Shown piece after piece: positions 1 to 11,422 of a stretch of 64,000 nt of DNA; position 1 is the first letter of the stretch; every line of letters starts with the position of its first letter. Source of the DNA: Ariolimax columbianus (lineage: Eukaryota; Mollusca; Gastropoda; Stylommatophora; Arionidae). The stretch spans positions 3,031,099 through 3,095,098 of the forward strand of contig JAVGWX010000012.1 in the NCBI GenBank assembly GCA_036924085.1. Reading direction: 5' to 3'. Under the pieces are notes generated by a model. It searched no databases and was not told the origin of the DNA. It saw only the letters and a list, made by a program, of their open reading frames with translations. The position numbers and the translations under genes were made by a program.

Positions 1-600
1 TCAGATGATCTTGGTCCTGAACTGCGCCGAATTCACATATGTCGACATCTGAGTATCCCCATCTCTTCAAGTTCACTCTGCATCTTGAGACACCAGTTCG
101 AAGTCTGTTCATTACCTTCCACACAGCGTAGGGCAGGTGGTGTCCAGGCGCAGCCTCTTCCTTGAACTCTATCCATGGATCCTGCATTGTCTCGCGCCAC
201 CTCTCGATGCGTCGACCTTCCGGGCTTGTCTGGATGGTCTATGTCGATTTTAAGAAACTGTGTCTTGATTTAAGTCTTGTGACTTGTTCCTGATGGCTAA
301 ACATCGGGTGTCTAGGGTCGTTTTCCTGTTTCCCTCGTTCGATTTCCGCAGCTACACCTCTTCTTATATCAGGTGGTGCAATGCCAATTAAGGGATATAT
401 TTTGTTTGTGGGGGTATATTTAGGGCACCCCGATACTATCCTGCCCATCTCGTTCACTGCTTTACCAACTTGTTTTGCATGGGTGGAGATTCTTTTTCCA
501 GACTGGGGCTGCATATTCCGCTGCGGAAAGGCACAGGGCAATCGGTGACGTGCGTAAGACTGGTGGCTGAGCACCCCATGTTGTGCCAGTCAATTTTCAG

Positions 601-1013
601 ATAATGTTGTTTCTCACATGTACCTTACGCTTTGTCTCCTGACAGTGTGTCATATAGGATAATGTTGTTTCTCACATGTACCTTACGCTTTGTCTCCTGA
701 CAGTGTGTCATATAGGATAATGTTGTTTCTCACATGTACCTTACGCTTTGTCTCCTGACTGTGTGTCATATAGGATAATGTTGTTTCTCGCATGTACCTT
801 ACGCTTTGTCTCCTGACAGTGTGTCATATAGGATAATGTTGTTTCTCGCATGTACCTTACGCTTTGTCTCCTGACGGTGTGTCATATAGGATAATGTTGT
901 TTCTCGCATGTACCTTACGCTTTGTCTCCTGGCAGTGTGTCATATAGGATAATGTTGTTTCTCGCATGTACCTTACGCTTTGTCTCCTGGCAGTGTGTCA
1001 TATAGGATAATGT
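601..1013. repeat. 58-bp minisatellite, about 7.1 copies, inside LINE RT thumb
   Basis: The marker ataatgttg recurs at 601, 659, 717, 775, 833, 891, 949 and 1007, giving an exact 58-bp period. Copies differ by single bases (cacatg/cgcatg, gacagt/ggcagt). On the minus strand a unit encodes the LINE segment HCQETKRKVHARN, which also occurs once, unexpanded, in the related LINE at 28390-29745. The unit was therefore copied from the LINE itself. A 58-bp period breaks the reading frame. Confidence 0.95.
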
Positions 1014-1637
1014 GCGATCCAACTTTACACCCAGGTATTTGGGAGCCGGGCAATGTTCAAGATCCTGTCCTTGCCATCTGATCCGAAGTTCTATGTTTGC
1101 CTCTCTGTTCTTGAGATGATAGGCGCATACCTGAGTTTTGCTAGGGTTGGGTTTTAGGTGGTTTTCCCTATAATACTCTGCGAGGTCATTCAGAGAGCGT
1201 GTTAGTTTAACTTCTACCTCCTCGAAGCCATTAGCCTGAGCAGCGACTGCTGGGTCATCGGCGTATATAAATTTCCTTGTGTCTGTATCCATAGGCTGGT
1301 CATTGGTATAGATGTTGTATAGCAGGGGAGCAAGAACACTTCTTTGAGCCAGGCCGTTGGTTTGATTTCGCCATCTGCTCTCTTTATTCCCCAAGGTTAC
1401 ATAGAATCTCCTGTTTTGAAGTAAGCATTTGATTATGTTAGACAGACGTCAGTCTTTCGTCATGTTGTATACCTTTTCCTGCAACCTACAATGATTTACT
1501 GTGTCGTAGGCAGCGCTTAGGTCTATATATGCCACTCCAGTCACCTGGTTGGGCTCGAAACCATCCTCTATTAGTTGTGTCAAGTTGAGGATTGGACTAC
1601 TGCAAGATCTCCCAGGTCTGAATCCAACTTGTTCCTT

Positions 1638-1800
1638 GATCAGCCTCGAGTTTATCCAGGAAGAGATGCGGTTCAGGATCAGCCTCGAGTCTATCCAGGG
1701 AGAGATGCCGTTCAGGATCATCCTCGAGTCTATCCAGGGAGAGATGCGGTTCAGGATCAACCTCGAGTCTATCCAGGGAGAGATGCGGTTCAGGATCATC
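1638..1800. repeat. 39-bp minisatellite, about 4 copies, in frame inside LINE RT
   Basis: Units start at 1638, 1677, 1716 and 1755, with a partial at 1794. On the minus strand each encodes 13 residues of the type RLILNRISPWIDS, lying between the conserved ERMILNRIS and QVGFRPGRSC stretches of the reverse transcriptase. In related LINEs this stretch occurs once, so it is an in-frame internal expansion. Confidence 0.93.
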
Positions 1801-2654
1801 CTTTCAAATACCTTGTATAGGTGGCATAAGAGCGACACTGGTCGAACATTCTTTGGGTCTGTTGGAGTTTTCCCAGGCTTTAACAGGACAACCACGTGGA
1901 CTTTCCTCCAGATTTTGGGAATATTCAAGGATTCCACGCAAATGTTCATGAGATTTAGTAGCCAATTGATTGTTATTGGTCCAAACTGTTTTATTTGCTC
2001 TGTTCTCAAATCGTCGGGGCCGGCTGCTTTATTGGATTTTGTTTGCTTTATTGCTGCACCTAATTCTTCAGTTGTTAAAGGTACACCCAGTATATCACTC
2101 TCTACCTCGCGTTCGGTCCTTGTTTGTCCCGTTTTATAGTTGGTTTCACCATTCATCAGTAATTGGTGGACCACTTGGTTAGGAGTAACTTACGTTATCC
2201 CAGGGAAGGGGGGGGGGGCATGTTGGGTCATTGTTTAGGTTCTCAATGAGTTTCCAAGCTTGCCTGCTGTTTTGGTTCATGTCCAAGTCTTCCACCAGGC
2301 TACGTCACTTTTGCGTTTTGAATTCTGAGATGGCATGAAGGAGATCTTTTCCAGCCTGGATGGTTTCCTCGCCGAATGGGTCTATTTCGAACAGCAGTTT
2401 ATATTGCTCGTACAGTGTCTTATATGTAGTGTTAAAGCAATGGTCGAACCAGAGAACGTGGTCTTCAAATGACGGTTTAATTTCAAACGCGCCAAGTGGG
2501 ACCCATTTGCATGTGATCTAGACACAGAGGTGGCCAAGTTAGAACCTAAACCTGCAAACTATGGCGCTTTTATAGAATTAACCAAGTCAATCTCCAGAAG
2601 ACATATCCCACGAGGATCCCGATAACAGTACATACCTGGATCAAGCGATGACTA

Positions 2655-3760
2655 TTACTAATAATATCGTTCCACTGTGGCATGACAGGAACAGTCCCAT
2701 GTGATGGTATCATATCACAACCATTTGGTATTCCAAGTTGTATAAAGCAAAACTGTGTTCTGGCCCTGACACTGTTCGGAAATTTCTTTGATCTGTTTCC
2801 GAAACACGCAGTTAGTAACGCAAGGGAAGGAATCTGCCTTCACACTAAGTCGGATGGTCAGCTGTTTAACCTTGCATGGCTCAAGGCAAAAACTTAGATC
2901 AGGGAGATCACCATCAGGGATTTGCTTTTACGCTAATGACGCTTCAATTTTCACCGACAGTTAGTAGGAACTTCAGAAGTTGTTAGGTCGCTTCTCGTAG
3001 GCTAGGAACGATTTTGGTCTCAGAATAAGCCTCAACGAAACAAATTTGCTGGAACAGGAAGTAGATGCCACGCTAAGTTTTAGCAACGATACTTATCAAC
3101 TGGTAACTGTAAACCAATTCACATACCTGGGATCACTCAACAACAACAAGCTCTATGTAGGCCCAGAGAAAGCTCATCGAATTAGCAACGCTGCTACCAT
3201 ATTTTCTCATATCATAACACGTGTTTGGTGTTTGGAAATACTAGAAACTGACAATTACAACCAAGACCACAGTATACAGTTGTAAGCACACTCCTATATG
3301 GCAGAAAGACTTGGGCAACTATTACCAAACAAGAGAACAGGATTACCAGTTTCCATCTACGGCGCCTGCAATCCATTCTGGGAATTACACGGAGGAACAG
3401 AGTCTCAAGTATGTACACTTTCTCACCCGTCTCCCAATCATGTACACTCTCGCACCGGTCTCTCAAAACATGTACATTCTCGCACCGGTCTCTCAAACAT
3501 GTACACTCTCACACCCGTCTCCCAAGTATGTACACTCTCCCACCGGTCTCCCAAATATGTACACTTTCCTTTGGCAGCGAAAACTACTATGGCTTGGTCA
3601 TGTTTGTTGCATGGAAGATGGTCGCATTTCCAAATGTATTCTTTATGGACAGTTGGCGGATGGCCAAGTTAGAGTCGGCTGACCACAGTTGAGGTTCAAA
3701 GATTTGTGTAAGCGTGATATGAAGGCTCTGGACATAAGCCTGACATTCAGCGGTATAATG
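2655..3760 (+). mobile_element. RTE-like LINE remnant, RT palm to C-terminus
   Basis: Plus-strand fragments match the endonuclease-reverse transcriptase family common in metazoans. They are CVLALTLFGNFF (QGCVLAPTLF in intact relatives), EGICLHTKSDGQLFNLA, IREITIRDLL, NQFTYLGS, STLLYGRKTWAT, ITSFHLRRLQSILGI and RKLLWLGHVCCMEDGRISK, ending with KRDMKALDI near 3730. Many stops and frameshifts, including loss of the YADD box, show it is dead. Two short arrays (3411-3567 and 3757-3908) lie in its 3' half. The upstream boundary is uncertain. Confidence 0.8.
3411..3567. repeat. 29-bp minisatellite, about 5.4 copies, inside RTE-like LINE
   Basis: Units begin with atgtacact at 3411, 3440, 3470, 3499, 3528 and 3557. 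In intact relatives the peptide just before RLRWLGHV is of the type LPSMYTLLRQR. Here that MYTL segment is repeated before the conserved LLWLGHV continues at about 3580. The period of 29 is not a multiple of three. Confidence 0.92.
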
Positions 3761-3908
3761 TTGGTGGCTCTCTCGTGGATTTGATCAGCGTGTTAATGTT
3801 GGTGGCTCTGTCATGGATTTGATCAGCGTGTTAATGTTGGTGGCTCTCTCATGGATTTGATCAGCGTGTTAATGTTGGTGGCTCTCTCACGGATTTGATC
3901 ATCATATT
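3757..3908. repeat. 38-bp tandem repeat, 4 copies
   Basis: Starts at 3757, 3795, 3833 and 3871 with core ttggtggctctctcatgg. It lies directly after the KRDMKALDI motif of the RTE-like fragment. I could not identify the parent sequence of this unit with certainty. Confidence 0.93.
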
Positions 3909-4119
3909 CTTAACAGGTTTATAAATATTACATGTGGTTCTTCGTCTTCAGTACATTTGTTTGGATGTTAACCTGGTCTCTTGTCTCTCGGTATTCTACT
4001 GTTATATCTGACTCGTACATCTTGCTTTTCGAATGTCATCCGGATGTGACGTCTCTGCTAAATGAACCGTGATGGAAGGTTACATTTATAATACAGCTTT
4101 AGCTACGTTTTGTACGAAG

Positions 4120-4515
4120 GGGTGGGCCAATCACATCTCGCAAGGATGAAACCATTAATTCAGGCGAAACGAGGTCTTCATCACTTATAACAAAATGCCA
4201 GGACGATTGCTGTCCCAGCGAGGAACCAATCAACGAACCACTGCGCGAACGAGTACTGGCAGAAAATGTTTGAAGAAATTCAACTAAATGCAGAGACGGG
4301 AAATAACCAGGGCATGTATAGAGGCATACAGGTGGCACTGGGCATAAAAAGTGCGAGGTGCTGCCCCCTGAAATCTCTGACAAGTACGAGAATTATAGAC
4401 CGTGACCAGCAGATCGCCATATGGGTGGATCACTACTCTGGGCACTACTCTCTGGAAACGGTGGTCACTTACAAGACGATGTGTGGACTACAGGTCCTCC
4501 CCATCTCGACACAAT
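4120..4515 (+). mobile_element. RTE-like LINE fragment, EN-RT linker region
   Basis: The plus strand reads LIQAKRGL, then EYWQKMFEEIQLNAETGN, GMYRGIQVALGIKSARC and DRDQQIAIWVDHYSGHYS. Intact RTE-like elements have the pattern YW..L...IQ.AAETGN..GMY.GI..ALGP followed by WVEHYSELYS. It lies downstream of the RT fragment at 2655-3760 although the linker precedes RT in an intact element, so this is a separate, truncated insertion. It ends where the LTR-like copy begins. Confidence 0.75.
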
Positions 4516-4516
4516 G

Positions 4517-4846
4517 CAAGGTCACTCACCGCCTCGATACTAAGTCAACAAAGGAAAGCGGGGGGGGGGGGGGGGGGGGATAATGTGTCTAGTACAGGTA
4601 GGGGCTAGGAGCTGATCACTCTTATGTTCCGATTTGAGTAGTGGGGGTTAGTGACAGACTGAGGCCAGCAGATCTTGCTGCGACATTTTGACATGAATTC
4701 TTAGTGATTCGTGCCAATAACAACTAAATGGAGGTAGATCCTAACTAGAGGATGGTTGGCGCAGACATTCCACAAAGGCCAATAGACAGCTCTGATACTG
4801 CTTGAGACTATCTAATACTAGAGAAAGTTTAACTCAAGGAGACTGG

Positions 4847-4889
<43 letters not shown>

Positions 4890-5629
4890 GAGCGAGAGAA
4901 TTTAGCTAGGAGTCTGTTTAGCTCGTTGACTTTATAGAAGAGCGATTGATAGGCTTTTTGACGAATGTTAGTGAGATAGAATGGAATACAGGGTGGCTCA
5001 ACCAGCATACGCCTTTGAGTCTTTGCCAGTTACTCTATAATGTGTGTGTTGGGCGCCCTGGGTCTATAAGAGATCTGAATGTGTGTTGTAGGTGCAGGAC
5101 ACCTTGTGAACAATGTATGTTGTAAATGGGTACATGAGTGTACAGATCGCCTAAGAGAGACCTGGATGTGTGTGAAGGACACCAAGGGAACGATGTATGT
5201 TCCAGAATGTGTGTATACGCCGATCGATTGAGTGTGTGATCACATGTGAATATACGTTGAATAGATTGAACATATTACCGGTATGTCAAGATCACCCGCC
5301 TCAGGGGATCTGAGTGTGAGTGAATGCATATAAAACGAACGTGGGGACGAGTTTGTTATGTGTGCTGAGGGTGCAGATAAGGGAAGGAGTCTGTGCGGCT
5401 AGAATTGGGTTGGGGTAGTTCGGAGCAATATTAAATAGCTTATACTGAGAGCCTTCCCATATTTATTAATAATATAGATACACTAGAGAGAGAGAGAGTA
5501 TTATTTAGTTAAGATGTATTTCTTGTGGTGTTTGTAATCTCATTGCACTCACGTTATTAGTTGTTGTATGAGTATGATGTAATACATCTACTAAATGCTG
5601 CGTGCTATTTTATTTGCTGTGTGTGGTCG
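4517..5629 (+). mobile_element. LTR-like element copy 1, truncated at both ends
   Basis: Shares the ordered blocks of the other three copies: ggtcactcaccg, a gttccgattt-type block, a GA-rich tract, a caccaaggga block, cccgcctcaggggatctg, and the terminal block ttatttgctg. The TGTAACAG start and CTACA end seen in copies 2-4 are missing. Copy 2 starts at its right end in the same orientation. It contains a (GA)n run at about 4853-4897 and a G run near 4561-4579. Confidence 0.6.
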
Positions 5630-6803
5630 TGTAACAGTTTTTACGAGAGTATGAACGTTTAGGGCAGGGGTAATGTGGTCGGCGACTCTGAGAAAAAAGG
5701 TACCTGAATGTGTGACAAGGTCACTCTTTGTCTGCACACTACGCCAAGGTCACTCACCGTCTCAACAAAGGAATACGGAGTGGGGTAAAGAATGTTTAGT
5801 CCAGGTAGACGCTGACCTCTGGAGTTCCGATTTGGGTAGTGGGGGTTGCGTGACAGAAAAGAGGGCAGCATAGCTTGCTGAGATATTTGAGTGACAGGTG
5901 TTCAGAGTAATTCGTACCAATAACGACTGAATAGAGCCATCCCCCAGAGATCCATTGGATAGCTCTGATACTGCTTGAGACTATAATATACTAGACACAG
6001 TTTAGCTCAAGCAGAATTGCCAGAGAATGTGAGCGAGAGACTGAGAATTTAGATAGGAGTCTGTTTAGCCCACCGATTTGATAGAGGAGTGATTGATAGG
6101 CTGTTGTTACGAATGTGTGAGATAGAACAGGAACGCTGAACCAGCATACGCCTTGAGTCTTGGCCAGTCGCTCTAATAAGATGTGTGTGTGGTGTGTGTA
6201 GACACCAATGGAACGAGGTATTGGCCAGCCGCTCTAATGAAATGTGTGTGTGGTGTGTGTAGACACCAAGGGAACGAGGTATGTTCTAGAGTTGTGCGAG
6301 TGTACAGCGGTGTCTAGGAGAGATCTAGATGTGTGTGTGATGTGTGTAGACACCAAGGGAACGATGTATATTTCAGATCGTGTGTATACACAGATCGACT
6401 GAGTTGAGATATCATATGTTAGTATACGTAGAATATATTGAATGTATTATGTCCAGATCGCCCGCCTGAGGGGATTTGAGTGAGGAAGAGTTTTTGAGAG
6501 TGTTGAGGATGCAGATAAGGGGAGGGGTGTGTGCTGTGTGTGCGGCAAGAACTGGGTTTGAATAGTGGGGGTAACATCAATAGTTTATACTTATATCTCC
6601 CGAGTATATAATTAGTTAAGAAGTGTTCTTGTATTATTTGTATCATATTGCACTCACTTTGACAGTGTTGTATGAGTATTATATTATAAATATGCCACCT
6701 GATGTGTGCTATATTATTTGCTGTTTGTGGTCATGAATGATGTGGATGAGTGTGGTAATATTTTAGATAAAAGAACCCCAGTGAAATCCTGAACTCTGCT
6801 ACA
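5630..6803 (+). mobile_element. LTR-like element copy 2 (TGTAACAG...CTACA)
   Basis: Starts TGTAACAGTTTTTACG and ends GCTACA, with internal blocks in the same order as copies 1, 3 and 4, including tcgcccgcctgaggggattt near 6460. It has TG...CA ends, about 1.17 kb length and no coding capacity, as expected of a long terminal repeat. The sequence after it (atatagtga) resembles that following copy 3 (atagtgagc), so it could be a 5' LTR with a lost internal region. Superfamily is not determined. Confidence 0.6.
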
Positions 6804-6929
6804 ATATAGTGATAACATTTTCATTAAGATTGTAATTGACCAGTTCCATAATAATATTCAGACATTCAGTCGGTTAATTGTATGAAGCTAACCAGAAAAG
6901 GTATCTGGGAGGTTATTTTCTTCTGAAAG
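6804..6929. other. Short unassigned spacer
   Basis: AT-rich sequence between the LTR-like copy and the next LINE. It may be leftover internal sequence of the LTR element; nothing coding is recognisable. Confidence 0.4.
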
Positions 6930-8240
6930 ATAGTAAGCCCACTGACCCAGATGGTGTCTCAATAGTAAAATCAAAACATATATTAAAATTTCAACATAGT
7001 TACACAATTGTATGTAGAGAAAACACCAGCGGACTGGAAGAAGGAATAAGTATGTGAATTACTGGAAAAAGAGGGATCTGCAATAGAGCCGAAGTTATAG
7101 GGGTAGGAAATTTAACTAGATTATTTTAGAATGCCTCAGAGGTCATAGATAAACAGTTGGGGAACGAGCAGTCAATTTTTGACAAAATAGATTCAATATT
7201 GACCAGATACCTGTACCGCGATGAATTGTTCAACATGGTGTAGACTGGATAACTTTATATCGGATTCGTCAATGATGAGAAGACATTAGATAGTTTAAAT
7301 AGGGAATCACTTTGGAAATTGTCCAGGCACTATTGAACGCCTCTGATGTTCCCAAACATAAGAAAACTGTAGAGTTTTACAAGATGAAGAGTTTTCGGAG
7401 ACCAATGAGATAAGAGCTGGGGTGAGACATAGCTGCTTCTTATCACCATTCCTCTTTCCCCTGGCTGTTGACTGGATTATGGAAACATGGTTTTTTTTTC
7501 ACGAAATAATGATGACCTTGACGTGGCTAATGAATTGGCTCATAACTACAACCAAATTCACAATAAAATAAATCTGCTGACTGAATGGTTGCTCTAATTA
7601 AGTCGAGTGTTCACAAAGAACAGATGTAGTATTTGTGAATAAAAGCACCAAATGATAGTGATAATTTTTTTGGCGGGACAGGATACTGCTAGAGGTAGAT
7701 TCATTCATAGATTCTGGTAGCTATATAGACAAGTTCGGAGGTACTGATATATTTCAAATTAAGAATACTACAAAAGACAAAGAAACTTTTATTACGTTTT
7801 GTATATTCTAGAAAATCGAAAAAAATAAGTCAACCACAAAAATACAGATCTTCAAAAACAATGTCATATTCTCTCTATCGTATGGCTCTGTGACGTAGGG
7901 GACAAAGAAGAGCACAACTAAAAAGATTCAGGCTTTCATCAATGAACGATTGCACCAAACGGAAGGTATAAAATGGTATGATAAAGTCACTAATATAAAA
8001 CTGTGAGACAGAACAGGACAAATGCCAGTGAGACTAGACGTGAAAATAAGAGATTGGCGATGGAACGGACAACATTATGGAAGCCCCTGACAGCCTCACA
8101 AAACAGTCTCTGATCTGGAATCGTCAGGACAAGAGAAGTAGGGGCAGACCTAACCACTCACAGTCGAGGCAATCATACAAAGGGCATGAATGATGTCAGT
8201 TATAAGTGACATGTTCTGCACAGGCCATCTAGCTACATTG
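6930..8240 (+). mobile_element. Heavily decayed LINE reverse transcriptase
   Basis: Plus-strand pieces in shifting frames read KPTDPDGVS (near 6940), then a block near 7440-7510 resembling PFLFPLAVDWIMET, and a block near 7930-8130 with EGIKWYDKVTNIKL, DRTGQMPV and KIRDWRWNGQ. Intact relatives have IRWPDTISN, then RTGQLPVE and RRRWRWIGHT in the same order, so this is one element from RT fingers to C-terminus. Stops and indels are numerous. The 29-bp array at 8271 starts immediately after it. Confidence 0.65.
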
Positions 8241-8270
8241 TACGCTTTGATTTGGGGATATCGTCAGGCC

Positions 8271-9015
8271 GAGCTTTGACATGGTGACACCATTAGAATA
8301 AGGTTTGACATGGTGACACTGTCAGACCAAGGTTTGACATGGTGACACCGTCAGACCAAGCTTTGGCATGGTGACACCGTTAGAACAAGGTTTGACATGT
8401 TGACACCGTCAGACCAAGCTTTGACAGGGTGACACCGTCAGACCAAGGTTTGACATGGTGACACCGTCAGACCAAGGTTTGACATGGTAACACGGTCAGA
8501 CCAAGGTTTGACATGGTGACACCGTCAGACAAAGCTTTGACATGGTGACACCGTCAGACCAAGGTTTGACATGGTGACACCGTTAGAACAAGGTTTGACA
8601 TGGTGACACCGTCAGACCAAGCTTTGACATGGTGATACCGTTAGAACAAGGTTTGACATGGTGACACCGTCATACCAAGCTTTGACATGGTGACACCGTT
8701 AGAACAAGGTTTGACATGGTGACACCGTTAGAACAAGGTTTGACATGGTGACACCGTTAGAACAAGGTTTGACATGGTGACACTGTCATAAGAAGGTTTG
8801 ACATGGTGACATCGTTAGAACAAGGTTTGACATGGTGACATCGTTAGAACAAGGTTTAACATAGTGACATGTTGACACCATTTGAACAAGGTTTGACATG
8901 GTGACATGGTGACACCATTAGAACAAGGTTTGACATGGTGACACCGTCAGAACAAGGTTTGACATGGTGACACCGTCAGACCAAGGTTTGACATGATGAC
9001 ACCATCAGACAAAGC
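8271..9015. repeat. 29-bp minisatellite, about 25 copies
   Basis: Unit core gtttgacatggtgacaccgt followed by cagaccaag or tagaacaag. Two interspersed variants (cagacc and tagaac) form a mosaic, and a few units near 8870-8940 carry an extra 10-bp atggtgacat insertion. It abuts the 3' end of the LINE remnant. Confidence 0.95.
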
Positions 9016-9261
9016 GATGAAGCAGTGGAATCCAGATCTGTAGTAAATATGAATTAGCAACGTCTTAGAAAGCAACAAGGCAAATCAATTTATTTTTCGA
9101 TGACAATTACGTCATACATAACTTTTCATTGTTCGTCTTGTATTGTGGGCCGTTCTGAGTTTTGAATTGTAGGCCCGCAACGAGTCTTGTTTTGTAGGCC
9201 TGTAATAATTTTTAAATTGTGGATTGGAAACTAGTGTTAATTGTGGACATGTACCAGCACA
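9016..9261. other. Unique spacer with a degenerate repeat
   Basis: Contains three loosely related segments around ttgtaggcc / ttgtgggcc at 9140-9220. No gene is seen. Confidence 0.4.
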
Positions 9262-9775
9262 TAGTCGGTGAAGCAGATATTATAGAACGGAGAGATAGTT
9301 GTTGGAGCAGATATAATAGAACGGAGAGATAGTTGTTGGAGCAGATATAATAGAACGAGAACGGAGAGGTAGTTGTTGGAGTAGATATAATAGAACAGAG
9401 AGGTAGTTGTTGGAGCAGATATAATAGAACGGAGAGATAGTTGTTGGAGCAGATATAATAGAACGGAGAGATAGTTGTTGGAGCAGATATAATAGAACGA
9501 GAACGGAGAGGTAGTTGTTGGAGTAGATATAATAGAACAGAGAGGTAGTTGTTGGAGCAGATATAATAGAACGGAGAGATAGTTGTTGGAGCAGATATAA
9601 TAGAACGAGAACAGAGAGGTAGGTGTTGGAGCAGATATAATAGAACTGAGAGGTAGTTGTTGGAGCAGATATAATAGAACGGAGAGATAGTTGTTGGAGC
9701 AGGTATAATAGAAGGGAGAGATAGTTGTTGGAGCAGATATAATAGAACGGAGAGATAGTGGTTGGAGCAGGTATA
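9262..9775. repeat. 34/40-bp minisatellite, about 14 copies
   Basis: Core gttggagcagatataataga, followed either by acggagagatagtt or by a longer acgagaacggagaggtagtt form. Long and short forms alternate in a repeated block (about 9340-9470 and 9480-9600), a higher-order pattern. Long minus-strand open frames across it are by-products of the repeat. Confidence 0.94.
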
Positions 9776-10002
9776 ATAAGACTGACCTAGTGGTTGATAA
9801 ACAGTACATAAGAGCTGACTAAGCTGTGGATAGACAATAAATGACCCGTACATCTGCTCCCTCTCGAGCCGTTGTCAGCTCTTTGGTTAGGTTAACATTA
9901 GCTAGCCTTACGCACTGTCAGCAAGACCAGTCACAGTGGAACATAATTCAGCATTCGAAAAGCTGTGTCGCTATCTTGGCGTCCGGAAACGAGCTCCTTT
10001 GC
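9776..10002. other. Unassigned spacer
   Basis: No recognisable gene or repeat. Open frames here run into the adjacent TG repeat and are not supported as genes. Confidence 0.4.
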
Positions 10003-10378
10003 GTGTGTGTGTGTGTGGTGTGTGTGTGTTGTGTATTGTGTGTGTGTGTGTGTGTTGTGTGTGGTGTGTGTGTGTGTGTTGTGTATTGTGTGTGTGTGTG
10101 TGTGTGTGTGTCTGTGTGTTTTGTGTGTGTTGTGTGTGTGTTGTGTGTGTTATGTATTGTGTGTGTGTGTTGTGTGTGTGTTGTCTATTGTGTGTGTGTT
10201 GTGTGTGTTGTGTATTGTGTGTGTGTGTTGTGTATTGTGTGTGTGTTGTGTGTGTGTGTTGTGTATTGTGTGTGTGTGTTGTGTATTGTGTGTGTGTGTT
10301 GTGTATTGTGTGTGTGTGTTGTGTGTGTTGTGTATTGTGTGTGTGTGTTGTGTATTGTGTGTGTGTGTGTGTGTGCGC
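10003..10378. repeat. TG-rich compound microsatellite
   Basis: Runs of TG interrupted at semi-regular spacing by TTGTGTATTG and TTGTGTG, giving a larger imperfect unit of about 20-30 bp. Cys/Val-rich open frames across it are artefacts. Confidence 0.95.
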
Positions 10379-10493
10379 GCTCGTAGTGGAAACGCCAGAT
10401 TCGTCAAAAAGTAATGCTTCGCAGATACAATGGAAATAAAGCCAAGTGTCGACCACGCCTAATGTGGATAGCCGAACCAGTGAAGCTCACTAT

Positions 10494-11422
10494 TGTAGTA
10501 GACCCTCTGCTTGCCCTGGCCGTGATCTAACTTAGAACATTCTCAAACTCATCCACATCATCATGAACAAATCCAGTAAATGACATATCACACAGCATGT
10601 GGCATATTTATTATATCATTCTCATATCATAGAATGAGTAGAGAAATTACAAACACAATATAATACATATCTTAACTAAACATTCAACTAAAACGGGAAT
10701 TGTAAGCATTAGCTATTGATGGAATTTCCAACTATCTAAAACCCAGTTCTATTGCCTTGCAATTACATCACACACACATCGCCTTAACTGCGTCTTCAAC
10801 ACACCTTATCAAATACTCTTCCTCACTGAAATCCCCTCAGGCGGGCGATCTCGACATTACAAGTTCACAATGTGTCCTTGCTTACAAACACACTTTCAGA
10901 TTATCTATTAATGCAAAACTCACACACCTATTTGAGCGATCCTGTTCTATCACTAAACATTCGTCCAACCGTCTATCAATCGCTCCTCTATCTAAGTCGG
11001 TGAGTTAAACATACTATCTACATTCAGTCACTCTCTCTCTCTCTCTCCAGCCTCTCTCCCTCCCTCTATCCAGCCTCCCGAGCTAAACTTTGTCTCGAGT
11101 TATATATCCTCAAGCAAGGCCAGAGCTTGACCAATCGATCTCAGGTGATGGTCATCTTCAATCCAATTGGACCGAAACACTTTGCACACCTGTCACTCCA
11201 TTTCTCTCACAGCAAGCCCCGCTGCCAATTTCGTCTGTCAATCAATCTCCCCCTATCAAAATCGGAAGGCCAGTGGTCAGTTTCTATCTGTCCACATTCC
11301 TTAACCCAACTCTGTTCTCCTTTGCTGAGACGGTGATTGACCTTGACATGCATTCAGGTAGCTTTAAGCTTTAGCATGTTCATGCATCCTAAACTCCCCT
11401 TGCTCCGGCGGTAACTGTTACA
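10494..11422 (-). mobile_element. LTR-like element copy 3 (minus strand)
   Basis: Read on the minus strand it starts TGTAACAGTTACCGCC at 11422 and ends CTACTACA at 10494, about 929 bp. Its start is preceded by GTTTAGGGAGGTAA, a purine-rich stretch like the polypurine tract before a 3' LTR. Its flanks (GTAA and ATAG) do not match, so it is not a clean solo LTR. It is most similar to copy 4, in the same orientation. Confidence 0.65.

Larger units (their letters stand above)
1..2520 (-). mobile_element. Jockey/I-superfamily LINE ORF2 remnant, cut by left window edge
   Basis: Read on the minus strand, the segments follow the order of a LINE polyprotein. The pre-RT linker (about 2500-2175) has EIDPFGEETIQAGKDL. 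The RT fingers and palm (2174-1449) have NKAAGPDD, RPVSLLCHLYKVFERM, GFRPGRSC and YIDLSAAYDTVNH. The catalytic palm with FIYADD and the thumb (1394-1015, ending in HCQETKRKVHARN) lie in another frame, so at least one frameshift is present near 1400-1450. The C-terminal part (574-239) has GIAPPDIRR, and 238-1 reads NRLRTGVSRCRVNLKRWGY, the tail that precedes a zinc knuckle in related LINEs. No RNase H is seen in the part present. Two minisatellites have expanded inside it. It is a dead element; the superfamily assignment rests on motif recognition only. Confidence 0.8.

Noticed and set aside
4099..4383. 94-codon minus-strand frame
   Set aside because: Antisense shadow of an RTE-like linker fragment read on the plus strand.
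9936..10456. Cys/Val-rich and His/Thr-rich frames
   Set aside because: Pure product of the TG-rich microsatellite; the same applies to 14590-15296.
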